Origin: Idiomarina xiamenensis 10-D-4
GTDB taxonomy: Bacteria; Pseudomonadota; Gammaproteobacteria; Enterobacterales; Alteromonadaceae
DNA: 64,000 bases
Assembly: GCF_000299895.1 (NCBI RefSeq)
Contig: NZ_AMRG01000005.1
Span: 1 to 64,000, forward strand
Reading direction: 5' to 3'
Shown one piece after another: positions 46,211 to 54,513 of the stretch. Below the pieces are notes generated by a model that saw only the letters and a program-made list of their open reading frames with translations, ran no database searches and was not told where the DNA came from. How positions within the stretch are numbered: the stretch's first letter is position 1; the number at the start of each line of letters is the position of its first letter. A program made the position numbers and the translations under genes.

Positions 46211-46465
46211 ATGTCAAGCTCATCATCTCAGCCAGCTTCACAACCGGGAACCGTTAACGGTGCCGTTGTCGACTCAGTCACCATTGCCAACACCAAGGTG
46301 TTAGCCGAAGCGCCAGCAATGGCCATGGGTAGCCTTTATCAAACCATCGGTAACTCGGTGGCGATGGCGGCAGCTAATGCGGTTTACGCTCAGCAACAAG
46401 CTAACGTCGGCTATCAAGCGTCAAGTACGCTGGGCGTGACCAAGCTGTTTTCTGAAAACCAGTAA
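46211..46465 (+). CDS. rebB: RebB-family R-body protein 3
   Basis: An 84-aa RebB protein with a short S/Q/P-rich N terminus. Core: IANTKVLAEAPAMAMGSLYQ and AMAAANAVYAQQQANVGYQ. Nearly identical to copy 4 in protein, with mostly third-position DNA differences, indicating an older tandem duplication kept under purifying selection. AGGAG lies before the ATG. Confidence 0.9.
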   Translation: MSSSSSQPASQPGTVNGAVVDSVTIANTKVLAEAPAMAMGSLYQTIGNSVAMAAANAVYAQQQANVGYQASSTLGVTKLFSENQ

Positions 46466-46502
46466 GCCTTAACCCGACTTTTAGTCATTACCGGAGATCA
46501 TC

Positions 46503-46748
46503 ATGAGTAGCACTACTAGCCAACAACCTCAAACCGTCAACGGCGCTATTGTTGACGCGGTTACTATCGCCAACACCAAAGTGTTAGCCGAAGCGCCAGC
46601 GATGGCCATGGGTAGCCTCTACCAAACCATCGGCAACTCGGTGGCTATGGCGGCGGCCAACGCGGTGTACGCGCAGCAACAAGCTAACGTTAGCTATCAA
46701 GCGGCGACAACGTTGGGCGTGACCAAGCTGTTCTCACAGAACAAATAA
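46503..46748 (+). CDS. rebB: RebB-family R-body protein 4
   Basis: An 81-aa RebB protein, last of the array (VDAVTIANTKVLAEAPAMAM, NSVAMAAANAVYAQQQANVS, AATTLGVTKLFSQNK). A strong terminator follows 11 bp after its stop, closing the rebB array as a transcription unit. Confidence 0.9.
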   Translation: MSSTTSQQPQTVNGAIVDAVTIANTKVLAEAPAMAMGSLYQTIGNSVAMAAANAVYAQQQANVSYQAATTLGVTKLFSQNK

Positions 46749-46759
46749 GCGGGTGTCAT

Positions 46760-46791
46760 AACAACCAGCCTGATGTAACAGGCTGGTTGTT
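46760..46791 (+). terminator. Terminator hairpin after the rebB array
   Basis: A 13-bp perfect stem AACAACCAGCCTG/CAGGCTGGTTGTT with a 6-nt loop, followed by a short T-rich TGTTAA. Some read-through into the next three genes is possible because no separate promoter was seen for them. Confidence 0.75.
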
Positions 46792-46836
46792 TGTTAACCC
46801 CCTGCAATTCGTAACGCAACGCACGGGATCAAGATC

Positions 46837-47073
46837 ATGTCGTCAAGCTCTCAGAATAGTAGTAATGCTAACCCAGACTACATTCACAACTCGAAGGAAA
46901 TTAACGACGAGATACAAGAGCAAAGCAACGATACGTTGCAAACCTTGTCGTTGGGCGGTTTGGTGAATGCCATCACGTTATCGATGCTGAATAACACCGC
47001 TAACCAGTATTCGTCGCAAACTCTGGCCAACTCAGCCATGGTGCAAACCTGTAACAAAATTCTTGGCGCCTAG
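46837..47073 (+). CDS. Small protein related to the RebB family
   Basis: A 78-aa protein with an S/N-rich start. The second half (LGGLVNAITLSMLNNTANQY, then LANSAMVQTCNKILGA) has the spacing of the RebB core (small residues, then Q-containing helix, then short tail) but few identities. Position directly after the array supports an R-body role; family membership is inferred. Confidence 0.6.
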   Translation: MSSSSQNSSNANPDYIHNSKEINDEIQEQSNDTLQTLSLGGLVNAITLSMLNNTANQYSSQTLANSAMVQTCNKILGA

Positions 47074-47119
47074 CACCGCACGCGGTGATTGCGCACTGTT
47101 TTAGTAAAGGAGAAATCGC

Positions 47120-47392
47120 ATGTCAGCTACCTCTAGTCAAGCACAAGACGTTTCTAATGGTGTCAGCGCGCCGTTCGACACGGTGGATGGATCGTCGCCT
47201 GGAAGTTGGTCGATTAACTACAACGTCAAATCAAACTTGCTGACGTTTAATGTGCAGCAATCACAGCCGGGTGCCATGCTCGATAGCGCGCCGTTAGTGT
47301 CGACCATCGATGCCGCCGGGCTACAAGACATTTTGGAGTTTTTGTTTCAAGTGAAAGCACGTATGAAACAGGGTGGCGGCAAAACCAGCTAA
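47120..47392 (+). CDS. Unknown 90-aa protein, R-body cluster
   Basis: A 90-aa protein, not recognised. Looks partly beta (GSWSINYNVKSNLLTFNVQQ), ending in a helix (LQDILEFLFQVKARMKQGG). AAAGGAG precedes the ATG. Lies between the RebB-like gene and the WLxNP-module gene, apparently in one unit. Confidence 0.65.
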   Translation: MSATSSQAQDVSNGVSAPFDTVDGSSPGSWSINYNVKSNLLTFNVQQSQPGAMLDSAPLVSTIDAAGLQDILEFLFQVKARMKQGGGKTS

Positions 47393-47436
47393 GCATGATG
47401 TTTTGTCAGTTAATGACCAGATAACGGGAGCCGAAC

Positions 47437-47847
47437 ATGGCGGAGAGTAAAACGGATGAAAAGGAAAACGGCAAAAAGCCCTTTTCCAAACTCGGGCTAA
47501 CGCCGGAACAAGCGGCGGCAGCTTCCATTGCTCAGTCCCTGGCATTTGCGGCGCAAAACGAGGTGGATGCTTTTCGTAATCAGAATACGGTGAGCCTGGT
47601 GGCCACCGGCTCTGCTTACGCCAAATGGCTTGAAAATCCTATGATGAGCGAGCCTTATCGAGACGTAATTAAAAGCGCTAGCATCAAGAATGTCGATTTG
47701 TCGTCGACGGTTAAGCCGGGTCATTTATCGGTGAATAGCAATGATGATATGCAGTTAAAAACCATGGCCGGGTTGCGCCCTAGCAGTCCGTCTGAGGGCG
47801 CGCCTAACACCAGTATCTTAAAATTCTTTTTAGGGCGGCCTGACTAG
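47437..47847 (+). CDS. Unknown 136-aa protein with WLxNP module, R-body cluster
   Basis: A 136-aa protein. Residues 28-50 (AAAASIAQSLAFAAQNEVDA) form a small-residue helix reminiscent of RebB, followed by the AKWLENPMMSEPYRDVIKSA module shared with the 98-aa protein at 44203. The C-terminal third is unstructured, ending SILKFFLGRPD. Last rightward gene of the cluster, closed by a terminator. Confidence 0.65.
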   Translation: MAESKTDEKENGKKPFSKLGLTPEQAAAASIAQSLAFAAQNEVDAFRNQNTVSLVATGSAYAKWLENPMMSEPYRDVIKSASIKNVDLSSTVKPGHLSVNSNDDMQLKTMAGLRPSSPSEGAPNTSILKFFLGRPD

Positions 47848-47881
47848 TTTACCTGCCGGGGTTAGTAACAGTTGGCCACCA

Positions 47882-47908
47882 CCGCGCTCGCTTGAGCGCG
47901 GCTTTTTT
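47882..47908 (+). terminator. Rho-independent terminator at the end of the rightward R-body genes
   Basis: Stem CCGCGCTC/GAGCGCGG, loop GCTT, followed by C and six T. Separates this arm from the convergent leftward arm. Confidence 0.88.
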
Positions 47909-47935
47909 ATGCCAATCGCTTTCAAGCCAAGCCTG

Positions 47936-48187
47936 TTAATCAAATAATGAATCGAGTAAACGCTGCTGCGCCAGCCGTTGAGCTTCGGCATGTTGCTCGT
48001 CTGCCGCCGCTTGCGCCTGCAATGCTTGTTGTTGTGCAGACAAGTGTAAGCTTTGTCGGGTCGCGGTCAGGGCATCTTCGGCAGACATTTGTTGTAACCA
48101 GTCGGCCGGCTGCCAGTACCAACCAAAACGGTCGTAACTGGCGATAGGTTGCTGATTATGCTGAACCGTGGCGTCGTTCTTGGCCAT
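47936..48187 (-). CDS. Unknown 83-aa protein, leftward R-body arm
   Basis: An 83-aa protein. RFGWYWQPADWLQQM near the start resembles TPAWAWQANELFQQSL in the 111-aa protein at 43498. The remainder is a Q/A-rich helix (LSAQQQALQAQAAADEQHA). It lies 18 bp downstream of the 280-aa gene and is probably co-transcribed from the same sigma-54 promoter. Confidence 0.65.
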   Translation of the reverse strand: MAKNDATVQHNQQPIASYDRFGWYWQPADWLQQMSAEDALTATRQSLHLSAQQQALQAQAAADEQHAEAQRLAQQRLLDSLFD

Positions 48188-48205
48188 AGATTGATACCGT
48201 TAAGC

Positions 48206-49048
48206 CTAATAAGTGATTTCGGGCACATCTGGCTGGTCTGGTGTCGGCGTTGTATCCGACTCGGTTGCGGCGGTGCCCAGCAGCGAGCTCGGTAGCGGCA
48301 GGTTGGGGGCAAAGGCCAGTAGGTGCAAATAAAAGCGCTGTTGCCATTGATACAGCAGGTCGATCTGGCGCTGCTGATACAAACGTGCCTGATATTCGGC
48401 TTGATAATCAAACCAACTTTGCGCCGCTTCTGGCGCTGGGCAACAGTGGTACAAATACAGCAACGCCGGCTGAATATCGTTGTATAAGCTGGAGGCTTCG
48501 GTTAATAGTGGCTTTAGCGGCGTAGCAGGCAGTAATTGTAAGCGTTGCTCGATGATCAATAGACGTTGATAGGCGCTGCCGAAACGCTCAAGCAAGGTCG
48601 TCGATGGCTGCGGTTGCTGGTAGTGGTTTTGTTTGGCAAAAACCAGCACCTTATCCAGAATCGCCATCATTTGCAGGTAATCGGTGGTCGGCTCAAAGGC
48701 CGGCATGTTGCCGTTAAGGCTGGTTTTATGCCAATCGCTTAGGCGTTGTTGTTGGCTGGCGCAAGGGAGCTGTTCTAAGCCCTCGTAAAACACGCAAACC
48801 TGATTATACAGTTGCTCACCGTACATCTGGTTGGCGGGTATCTCGGTTAAATAAGATAACGCTTGTAATACGCTGGCAAATTCACGGTTCAGCTCTGCCA
48901 GTAGTTGGCTACAGCAATTGCTGCCATGGCTTTGTAAGCAGAGCGTGTCGGCATGTTGAAGCCAGCGCAATAGCACCTCGTTAGTGGCGGTGTTGCTCTC
49001 GCATAGCTTAAGGGTGTTAATAAAACCTAGGGTATCGATTGGCTGCAT
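48206..49048 (-). CDS. Unknown 280-aa helical protein with FDYxxEY module, leftward R-body arm
   Basis: A 280-aa, largely helical protein of unknown function. Near residues 208-225, PAPEAAQSWFDYQAEYQAR matches the module of the 192-aa protein at 41427, and both continue with about 20 residues to an aromatic FY. The C terminus is acidic and proline-rich. A sigma-54 promoter match lies 44 bp upstream, tying this leftward arm to the same regulon. Confidence 0.7.
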   Translation of the reverse strand: MQPIDTLGFINTLKLCESNTATNEVLLRWLQHADTLCLQSHGSNCCSQLLAELNREFASVLQALSYLTEIPANQMYGEQLYNQVCVFYEGLEQLPCASQQQRLSDWHKTSLNGNMPAFEPTTDYLQMMAILDKVLVFAKQNHYQQPQPSTTLLERFGSAYQRLLIIEQRLQLLPATPLKPLLTEASSLYNDIQPALLYLYHCCPAPEAAQSWFDYQAEYQARLYQQRQIDLLYQWQQRFYLHLLAFAPNLPLPSSLLGTAATESDTTPTPDQPDVPEITY

Positions 49049-49091
49049 ATGGGTACGTCTTCGTCGTTAGCTGATGAATAGCCAAACCCAA

Positions 49092-49106
49092 GCGAAATAC
49101 GTGCCA
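49092..49106 (-). promoter_or_regulatory. Sigma-54 promoter (-24/-12) of the leftward R-body arm
   Basis: On the minus strand TGGCACGTATTTCGC: TGGCACG is an exact -24 box, and GC lies 10 bp after GG. One mismatch in the -12 box (TCGC for TTGC). Confidence 0.7.
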
Positions 49107-49188
49107 ACCACGCCTTAGCCATCGTCACTAAACCACAGTGCTGATGGTTGCCGATGATAGGCTGCCTGGGCGCGGTCAGCGGTCAAAT

Positions 49189-49936
49189 TTAGCCAGTTGG
49201 TAATACTCCACTGGTCGTTCCCGGCTGCCGCCTGACTTGCTGCGGCGTTTGCTTAAATTGTCGTTTAAAGGCGGTAGAAAAGTTGCCTTGCGAGGGGTAG
49301 CCGACTCGTTCCGCAATCGCTTGAACACTGAGTGTCCCCTCACTCAACAAGCGATAAGCTTTGTGTAAGCGTTGCTGTCGCAACCACGCATTAACACCCA
49401 TGTTGAGCTGCTGTCGAAACGCTTGTGCTAAGCGATTACGATTGGTGTGCATGTGCGCACTAATACGTTTTAAGGTGAGTCGTTGTTCGATGTGCGCCAA
49501 CAAATATTGACAGGTGCGTTGCACCAGGCGCTCGCTACGACTGCTTGTCGGGAGCTCGCTGAGAGGTTCTGGAAAGGTTGCTATGAGTCCGAACAATGGG
49601 CTTAACAGTAGCTCAATTAAGCGTTGATGTTGTTGACTAAAATGTGTCGGTGGGGCACTGACCAAACGAAATTCTGCGCGCTGGTAATCGATGACAACGG
49701 CGTCGAATTGGTGTCGCTGTAATAGCTTGATGGTTTGCTGGTAATCCTGCCGGTTATCGACAATGACAGCGGAGATTTTTTTTGGGGAGCGAAGTTGGCG
49801 ATAATGTGGTTAGGATAAAATCGGTGGTCGGTATTGTTATTAACTCGATATTGCTAGTTAATTTTGACCTCAGTTGGAACAGTAATGGGTCGTTGCGATT
49901 AATGGCTACCACGGTAAAACTTGCTGGCTGATTCAT
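49189..49936 (-). pseudogene. AraC-type regulator, frameshifted in a homopolymer
   Basis: The C-terminal part (49189-49665) is a clear AraC DNA-binding domain: LTLKRISAHMHTNRNRLAQA ... LSVQAIAERVGYPSQGNFSTAFKRQFK. The N-terminal part starts at ATG 49936 (MNQPASFTVVAINRNDPLLF) and runs into a stop after a run of eight T on the plus strand (49776-49783). Shifting one base there joins it to ISAVIVDNRQDYQQTIKLLQ and on to the AraC domain, giving about 248 aa with a receiver-like N terminus. Either a sequencing error or a recent inactivation. Confidence 0.7.
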
Positions 49937-50155
49937 AAGCGTCCTGCCGATTGTTGCTAAAAGAGCATGTCAGCGCAGTATAAACCATCTGCTTGCTATG
50001 ATCTGTAAGCGTATCTCGCATTATTGCGAAAGATACTTTACCCCGATAAATGTGTTATGTTATAACATGAGTGTTGCATTCATGCCCGATGCGACTCGGC
50101 GTTTGCCTACTGGCCTTTTTCTTGGTTTTGAGTCAGTTAGGCAAACGCTTTTTTA

Positions 50156-50779
50156 TCAGCGTGGATTGCTGTTGGCGCTCTCGGGCGGCTGCAACGGCAA
50201 CCGTCGGCGCCAGTTTTGGCGGCGCAGTTCGGCCATACTGAGCGCATCTAATGGCGACTTGGCTAAACGTTCACTCAGCTGCTGCTGCCAAGCTTTATCT
50301 TGCGCAGCCAGCTTGCTACCCAGTTGGCATTGATAGTCATCGACAATACCAGCAAGCGTTGCCAACGCACGTTGCGCTAACTGGGGCTGCTGGTTGTCGA
50401 CGTAATCGATGGTGCAAAGCAGCGCGACGGCACAGGCGCGTGCTTGTTCGGCGTAAGCCTGCGGCTCATCGGGCAAGGCCGATTGAAGTGCCGGTTTAAG
50501 TGCTACTAATTGCTTGATTTGACTGCTCTCAACCGCATCAGTGACATGTTCAGTGCTGTAAAAACAGGCAAATGCTTGCTCTAATAAGGCGGCCAAGTTC
50601 AGGCTTGCGGCCTGCTCCAAGGCAAAACGATTGTAGGCCGGTAACATGCGCTCAATACTCAATAAACACAGCAACGCCATTTGCGTCGGTGCTAATTGTC
50701 GAGTTGACGCTGTACCGGGGTGTTGACGCGTCATAGGTGTTGTTGCTGCGCTTTGCATTCCTTGCAAATGGCCTAACAT
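50156..50779 (-). CDS. DUF416 (YjaG-like) family protein
   Basis: A 207-aa helical protein. The core LAPTQMALLCLLSIERMLPAYNRFALEQA resembles the YjaG/DUF416 family, whose E. coli member has LCERMYPNY at this place. AAGGA lies 7 nt before the ATG. It is a paralog of the next gene to the right (50866-51360). Function unknown. Its position between the R-body cluster and a TonB receptor could mean either association. Confidence 0.65.
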   Translation of the reverse strand: MLGHLQGMQSAATTPMTRQHPGTASTRQLAPTQMALLCLLSIERMLPAYNRFALEQAASLNLAALLEQAFACFYSTEHVTDAVESSQIKQLVALKPALQSALPDEPQAYAEQARACAVALLCTIDYVDNQQPQLAQRALATLAGIVDDYQCQLGSKLAAQDKAWQQQLSERLAKSPLDALSMAELRRQNWRRRLPLQPPESANSNPR

Positions 50780-50865
50780 ACTGCATCCTTAGTCATGGTT
50801 ACCGCTTACCCATCAGTATAAGCAATCAGCCGCTGGCGCCCAGCGCTGCGGCTGTAAAAGTTGTG

Positions 50866-51360
50866 TTAAATCGGCGCTGGTTGAGTCTGCAACGGCGGCA
50901 GGCCATGTTGCTGATTATGCCGCCTTAAGTTCATCAGTTGCTGGTCATCCAGCTCCTCGACGCTCAATGCCGCGGCCAATTGTTGTTGCCAATCAAGGTC
51001 GGCGCTGACCGCTTGCGGTTGCCCTTGTTCGCTATATAAATCGAACAGCTCTTGCTGTTTGGCTAGCGTTTGCTCGGCGTATTCCACTTGTTGGCTATCC
51101 ATATACTCTAGTGTAAATAATAGCGCCAGAGCCGCGCACTGTGCTTGATGCGCATCAATATCCTGTGGTTGATAGCCCGCCACCAAACTCAGCGCCTGCG
51201 TTTTCAGGCTGTCCATGTCGTGATAAGTATGTCGCCGTGCACGTTCAAACGCCTGCGTTAAAATCTGCTGTAAGGCGGACGACGGTTGTGCGGCGAGCAT
51301 GCGCTCGACCGCCAATAAACACAAAATGTTCACGCGCTGTGGTGCTAATGTGTTTAACAT
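50866..51360 (-). CDS. DUF416-like family protein, second copy
   Basis: About 164 aa from the ATG at 51360, which has AAGGAG just upstream (an in-frame start at 51390 would be longer). The core LAPQRVNILCLLAVERMLAA parallels the neighbouring gene's LAPTQMALLCLLSIERMLPA, and both have ALLFTLEYMDSQQ/ALLCTIDYVDNQQ later. The two genes are an old tandem duplication. Confidence 0.65.
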   Translation of the reverse strand: MLNTLAPQRVNILCLLAVERMLAAQPSSALQQILTQAFERARRHTYHDMDSLKTQALSLVAGYQPQDIDAHQAQCAALALLFTLEYMDSQQVEYAEQTLAKQQELFDLYSEQGQPQAVSADLDWQQQLAAALSVEELDDQQLMNLRRHNQQHGLPPLQTQPAPI

Positions 51361-51492
51361 CTGAGGCTCCTTAGTGACTGTCCGTGCCAAGGCTAAGCGC
51401 CTTCACTGGCGCTGCTATTGAGTATACGTCGTGATTTGCGCCGCGGAGCCGATGCTTAGGTAAAAGTTTGGTTAAAGCCGCTAACCAATAAC

Positions 51493-51524
51493 ACGGGTGT
51501 GCGCTGGCAATGGCACACACCCGT
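51493..51524 (-). terminator. Hairpin after the TonB receptor gene
   Basis: ACGGGTGTG/CACACCCGT stem (9 bp) 25 bp downstream of the receptor stop. No long T-run follows, so termination is probable but not certain. Confidence 0.5.
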
Positions 51525-51548
51525 AGCGGTTAATCGCAACCTTGAGTC

Positions 51549-54170
51549 TTAAAAGGTGTAACTTAGCGCTAAGTCGATGACACGGCCACGTAGGTTGTAT
51601 TGCGTCATGTCAAAGCCATAAGCGCCACCGGCTGGGTCAAAAGGTGGTTGTTCGTTGAACAGGTTATTTACCGTCAGCGTAATACGGGTATCGGCTATGC
51701 CTTGATAAGCCAGTTGCGTGCCGAACTCCCAGTAACTATCGACGCTACTATGCAAGCCAGGATTGCTGCTACTAGAGGCTATGCGTTGTTCATAGCTGCT
51801 GGTGTAGTCGGCGTTGATGCTGAACTGCCAGTCTTGCAACAGCCAACGCGCTTGGCTGCTTCCCTTCCACTTCGGTAAGGCGCCAAACAGGTTATTACCG
51901 GCGCCGTCGACCGCTGCTTGCCCAGCCACCAACGCTTGTTCATAAGCCAGTAAGCGCGACCACGTGCTAGTTAGCTGCAACGGTGCGCCCGCCAGCGACA
52001 AACGATAACTTAAATCAATATCGAAGCCGCGCGTGGTGCGGGTGCCCTGATTGCGATATTGGTTGGTGATGATCTGCAAGCGACCCGCGCTATCACGACG
52101 AATGCGGTCGCCGTATTGATCGGGATTATTGACGATAAATTGGGCGTTATCGGGTGCAATAATGTCATCTTGCTTGACCTCAAACACGTCAAACGCGGTG
52201 CTGAAGTCGCGAGTTGGCGACCAAACTACCCCGGCATTAATGTTGGTCGAACGCTCGGCGTCGAGCTCGGGATTACCGCTACGAATTTGCGTAAAGCCAC
52301 GGCGCACGCCGGGCTCAATCGGATCGTTGGGGTCGATAACCGAGCCATAGCTGATGGTATTACTATCGGCTATTTCCGGCAATGACGGCGCGCGGAAGCC
52401 GCGTGACCAAGCGCCGCGCAACAACCAATCGTCGGCCAGTACATAGTGCAGAGCCAGTTTGGGCGACCAGGCCGAACCAAAGTCATCGTAGTGATCGTAA
52501 CGGCTGGCAACACTCAAGTTCAGATCTTGCCACAGCGGCACATCTAGTTCGACAAAACCAGCGAGCACTTCGCGCTTACCTTTAACCAAGTTGATGGCGG
52601 GGCGTAGTTCGGTGCCCGACAGCACTTCCGGTGAGGTACCGGCATCCATTTGTTCTTCTCGCCAGTCGGCCCCAAAAGCAATGCTTAACGGGCCGTAGGC
52701 CAATTCGGTGAGGCGGGTGCTGGCGTTAAAGTTAACACTGTTAAGTTCATAAAAACCGGGACGGCGAGTGTCGAGGCGTAGCGCGTCGACCACGGCGGGG
52801 TCGTTATTGCCGTTAATAAAATCATAGCTGCCATCGGCCAACACTTGCTCAAACACATAGCGGTTAACAAAGTTATCGACGTATTCACGCTGGCGGCTCT
52901 GCGAGTTCAGCAGGTTGACGCTCCAATCCCAGTCCAGCCCTTGATAACGCAGGCCAGCGGCAACTCGATGAAAATCTTGTTTATTGGCTTTTTGGCGTTC
53001 GCCGATATCAAAGAACGTGTATTCGAATGGCAGTGGGCTAGTACCGTCGTTGGCGGGGTGGCCGACCGCAAACGCCACCGGAATATCGACCAGACTACCG
53101 CTGCTTTGGTCGTAAGCACGTAAACCGGCACCGACGGTTAACGGACTACCAAAAATGTGGCTCGAGCGGTTGTTGCTATATAACAGTTCGCTATACGCTT
53201 GCAGGTCGTTGCTGACTTGCCAGGTGCCTTGTAACGATAGTTGATGGCGTTCAATCTCGGGTTGCAAGGTGTTATAGGGTTGTGCGTTAAAGGCACACAC
53301 CTGTCCCTCGGCGCCGGCAGTGAAATCATCGCGGTCGCGTAATTCGCTGGCGCCCGGGCAGTTGTCAAAAGCGCGAGGGTTTTGTGGGTCGTCTAAGTAG
53401 TTGGCGCCTTGCGCCGACCACCCAGCTAAGCGACCGCCGGGCTGATCACGAAAGTCGCCGCTACGGGTAAAGCGACGGTCGCTGGCGTCTAAGCGTTCGC
53501 GGCTTAGGTAATCGTAGCTAAAGGTTAGGTTGTAACCGTCGTTGACCAAGTCGCCAACGCCGCTCACCAGTCCCGCACCATATTGTTCCAGTGAGCCCTC
53601 GGTGGCGGCGCCCGCGCTAGCCTTCACCGTGGTGCGTTGCACATCGTTGCGCAGGATAATGTTGATGACACCGGCAATGGCATCCGAGCCATACACCGAC
53701 GACGCGCCATCTTTGAGTACTTCGATGCGTTCGACCACGCCCAGCGGCAGCGCGTTAAGGTCGACAAAGGTGTCTTGCGTGCCTAACGCAAAACCATAGT
53801 TCGACACCCGTTGACCGTTGACCAGCACCAGCGTGTTTTTCGGGCTTAAGCCGCGTAACCCGACCGACGCCGAACCGGCGGAAAAGCTGCTGGTGTACTG
53901 TTCATCGTAACTGTTGCCGGTATTAACGGTGAGATCGCGCAACACGTCGGTCAGAGTGATATGACCGCTGGCCTCAATAGTGCTGGCGTCGATGATTTGT
54001 AGCGGCGTGGCATCTTCGTGACGCACGCGTTTGATGTAAGAACCGGTAACGGCGATGCGCTCCAGCTCAGGGCTAGCATCTTGGGCTAACAGAGCTGGTG
54101 ATGCCGTCGCCGCCGTAAAGCCGAGTAAGCCGGCTAAGCTGACGGATGACCACGAGAGAGTAGATTTCAT
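51549..54170 (-). CDS. TonB-dependent outer-membrane receptor
   Basis: An 873-aa receptor with a signal peptide (to about SPALLAQ). The plug domain is clear: IAVTGSYIKRV, TLVLVNGQRVSNYG, ERIEVLKDGASSVYGSDAIAG-type motif. The C terminus ends in ALSYTF, as expected for a barrel, with a late NLFNEQPPF motif. It belongs to the group with GSRIKR-type starts, often importing large organic substrates. A met-box-like palindrome in its promoter suggests control by methionine or S-adenosylmethionine. Confidence 0.93.
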   Translation of the reverse strand: MKSTLSWSSVSLAGLLGFTAATASPALLAQDASPELERIAVTGSYIKRVRHEDATPLQIIDASTIEASGHITLTDVLRDLTVNTGNSYDEQYTSSFSAGSASVGLRGLSPKNTLVLVNGQRVSNYGFALGTQDTFVDLNALPLGVVERIEVLKDGASSVYGSDAIAGVINIILRNDVQRTTVKASAGAATEGSLEQYGAGLVSGVGDLVNDGYNLTFSYDYLSRERLDASDRRFTRSGDFRDQPGGRLAGWSAQGANYLDDPQNPRAFDNCPGASELRDRDDFTAGAEGQVCAFNAQPYNTLQPEIERHQLSLQGTWQVSNDLQAYSELLYSNNRSSHIFGSPLTVGAGLRAYDQSSGSLVDIPVAFAVGHPANDGTSPLPFEYTFFDIGERQKANKQDFHRVAAGLRYQGLDWDWSVNLLNSQSRQREYVDNFVNRYVFEQVLADGSYDFINGNNDPAVVDALRLDTRRPGFYELNSVNFNASTRLTELAYGPLSIAFGADWREEQMDAGTSPEVLSGTELRPAINLVKGKREVLAGFVELDVPLWQDLNLSVASRYDHYDDFGSAWSPKLALHYVLADDWLLRGAWSRGFRAPSLPEIADSNTISYGSVIDPNDPIEPGVRRGFTQIRSGNPELDAERSTNINAGVVWSPTRDFSTAFDVFEVKQDDIIAPDNAQFIVNNPDQYGDRIRRDSAGRLQIITNQYRNQGTRTTRGFDIDLSYRLSLAGAPLQLTSTWSRLLAYEQALVAGQAAVDGAGNNLFGALPKWKGSSQARWLLQDWQFSINADYTSSYEQRIASSSSNPGLHSSVDSYWEFGTQLAYQGIADTRITLTVNNLFNEQPPFDPAGGAYGFDMTQYNLRGRVIDLALSYTF

Positions 54171-54201
54171 TCAGGACCTCATACGACAAATAATTATTAT
54201 T

Positions 54202-54225
54202 GGATGTTTAGACGTCTAAACGGCT
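54202..54225 (-). promoter_or_regulatory. Met-box-like palindrome in the TonB receptor promoter (MetJ operator candidate)
   Basis: The 16-bp perfect palindrome GTTTAGACGTCTAAAC (54206-54221) contains an exact AGACGTCT met box at 54210-54217. The next 8 bp, AAACGGCT, match the box at 6 of 8 positions, and the previous 8, GGATGTTT, at 5 of 8, as in tandem MetJ sites. It lies 30-55 bp upstream of the start codon. Confidence 0.5.
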
Positions 54226-54513
54226 AATAATATAAACGCATTATCGGCGTCAGGTAAAGCCCTGTTTTTACAAAAAGTTAGCAACGGGGTACGGCGGGGC
54301 TTGGCGTTAACGCAGAAACCGCAGGCACGGCAACGCCCACCGTCAGGTGTTGGCTGTTCCAAAGGATAGGGGGATAACTAGCCGCTCAGCGGCTGAAAGC
54401 AGGACAAATAGGTCGTACGGAAGCGGCGCCGATAACAACAAATGTTAATAGGAAAAAGGTTAATAACAAAAAGGTTCAGGCCGACACCAAGATGGCGGTG
54501 AGTGCAGCCGCGA
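54226..54513. other. Intergenic region upstream of the TonB receptor
   Basis: About 290 bp with no gene seen. GGTTAATA and AAAAAGGTT segments repeat loosely near 54440-54478. Confidence 0.35.

Noticed and set aside
45666-46748. Tandem repeats as a CRISPR-like or satellite array
   Set aside because: The repeated units are complete RebB genes, each with its own ribosome site and start, and differ mainly at third codon positions.
51361-51390. Sigma-54 promoter before the DUF416-like genes (minus-strand TGGCAC at about 51394)
   Set aside because: TGGCAC is present, but the position 10 bp after GG reads CA instead of GC, so it fails the -12 requirement.
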